NCBI RefSeq assembly: GCF_008367235.1
Contig: NZ_VTZS01000003.1
Span: 434,001 to 498,000, forward strand
DNA length: 64,000 nucleotides
Direction of reading: 5' to 3'
Origin: Pareuzebyella sediminis
GTDB lineage: Bacteria; Bacteroidota; Bacteroidia; Flavobacteriales; Flavobacteriaceae
Part shown: in pieces, positions 63,397-64,000 of the stretch
Layout of the letters: each line of letters opens with the position of its first letter
Position numbering within the stretch: position 1 is the first letter of the stretch
Translations under genes and position numbers: made by a program
The notes under the pieces: generated by a model
Told to the model about the DNA's origin: nothing
The model's input: the letters and a program-made list of their open reading frames with translations, nothing else
The model's database searches: none

Positions 63397-64000
63397 ATGA
63401 AAAAAGTTTTAGGAAAGAAAATTATAGTCCCGGTCTTTGCTTTAGCAGTATTGATTATTGGGAGTGGTTTCGCCAAAAGTGATTTTTTCGAAATTGCCAA
63501 GCAAATAGAAATTTTTACCACTCTTTTCAAAGAGCTGAACATGAATTATGTAGACGAAACAAACCCAGCGGAGCTTATGGATACCGCCATCAAGAACATG
63601 CTCGATGATTTAGACCCCTACACGAAATTCCTGAACGAACAAGATGTAGAGAGCTATCGTATCAACAATGCAGGCGAATATTCAGGTATTGGTGCCCTCG
63701 TGCGCTCTTATGAAGATCGATTATTGATTGTGGAACCTTATAAGGGCTATCCGGCCGATAAAGCTGGACTTAAAGCCGGAGATGAGATTTTGAAAATTGG
63801 CACCATTGATATTGCCGATTTTGAAGATAATGCCAGCGAGCTTCTCAAGGGAGCTAATGACACCTCCATAGACGTTACTTATACAAGGCGTGGCGAAACA
63901 AAAAAAGCAACGATAACACGTGGTGCCGTTGAAGTAGATGCGGTACCCTTCTATAAAATGATAGACGAAAACACCGGTTATATTGTGCTTTCGAAATTCA
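63397..64000 (+). CDS. S41-family C-terminal processing protease (5' part, cut by window edge)
   Basis: Open from the ATG at 63397 to the right edge, 201 codons. A membrane or signal helix (about residues 8-22, IIVPVFALAVLIIG) is followed by the S41 N-terminal segment (TLFKELNMNYVDETNP, DDLDPYTKFLNEQD) and a PDZ domain (about 80-165, GIGALVRS, PADKAGLKAGDEILKIG). The catalytic Ser-Lys domain lies beyond the window. Full family members have about 540 aa. Acts on the C-termini of exported proteins. Confidence 0.92.
   Translation, partial: MKKVLGKKIIVPVFALAVLIIGSGFAKSDFFEIAKQIEIFTTLFKELNMNYVDETNPAELMDTAIKNMLDDLDPYTKFLNEQDVESYRINNAGEYSGIGALVRSYEDRLLIVEPYKGYPADKAGLKAGDEILKIGTIDIADFEDNASELLKGANDTSIDVTYTRRGETKKATITRGAVEVDAVPFYKMIDENTGYIVLSKF

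Noticed and set aside
1-64000. CRISPR arrays, insertion sequences, integrases, rRNA genes
   Set aside because: No regularly spaced direct repeats, no intact transposase or recombinase, and no rRNA sequence seen.

Overview
The window looks like a chromosomal stretch of a marine, polysaccharide-degrading Flavobacteriaceae (Bacteroidota). I infer this from the sulfatase plus glycoside-hydrolase block, the short NusG-like (UpxY-type) regulator heading an exopolysaccharide locus, the remnant of a Bacteroidota-style AraC output domain, -7 boxes of the TAnnTTTG type, and housekeeping genes (mce, rbfA, dusB, lepA, rnpA next to an S41 protease) typical of this family. The genus cannot be fixed from sequence reading alone.

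Region 1 (1-9772, all minus strand) is part of a polysaccharide utilisation locus: a beta-galactosidase/glucuronidase-type GH2 enzyme, a GH127-like lipoprotein with a complete zinc/cysteine site, two GH43 lipoproteins, a clan GH-A hydrolase and a formylglycine sulfatase, possibly followed by another secreted gene cut by the left edge. Together they suggest stepwise desulfation and exo-trimming of a sulfated, probably arabinose- or anhydrogalactose-containing algal or plant glycan. No SusC/SusD pair or intact regulator lies in the window, but a decayed AraC-type DNA-binding domain sits beside the block (9900-10123).

Region 2 (about 10.4-35.7 kb) is a Wzx/Wzy-type exopolysaccharide or capsule locus. 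It opens with an UpxY-like antiterminator and a long structured leader. Then come an initiating phosphoglycosyl transferase, a Wzc-type co-polymerase kinase, a flippase, a pyruvyl transferase, five GT4-like glycosyltransferases (one WcaI-like), a Wzy-like polymerase, a WcaF-like acetyltransferase, a VanZ-like membrane protein, a CapK/PaaK-like adenylate-forming enzyme, a beta-propeller sugar dehydrogenase fused to cytochrome c, and a sugar-transfer ATP-grasp protein. It closes with a secreted beta-helix protein and a second, closely similar initiating transferase, both on the opposite strand. No outer-membrane exporter (Wza) and no nucleotide-sugar synthesis genes are present, so these must be encoded elsewhere. 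About 1 kb of gene-free DNA marks its right border.

Region 3 (36.8-64 kb) is mostly household and envelope genes: a Tat-exported molybdenum hydroxylase pair (iorAB-like), a CAU tRNA with a clear terminator, mce, rbfA, a LolC/E-like permease, dusB, an M28 peptidase, a TonB-receptor-like barrel, lepA, a large MG2-like secreted protein, a CPA-type antiporter with TrkA domains, a metallo-beta-lactamase-fold hydrolase, and a probable operon of SMP-30 lipoprotein, subtilase and M1 aminopeptidase. It ends with a GCS2-CBS amidoligase coupled to an aspartoacylase-like deacylase, rnpA, and the start of an S41 protease that runs off the right edge.

The most unusual items are the fused dehydrogenase-cytochrome and adenylate/ATP-grasp genes inside the exopolysaccharide locus, the inverted paralogous transferases at its two ends, the leader with mutually exclusive hairpins, the AraC remnant, and several genes whose -7 box lies only 4-5 nt before the start codon.
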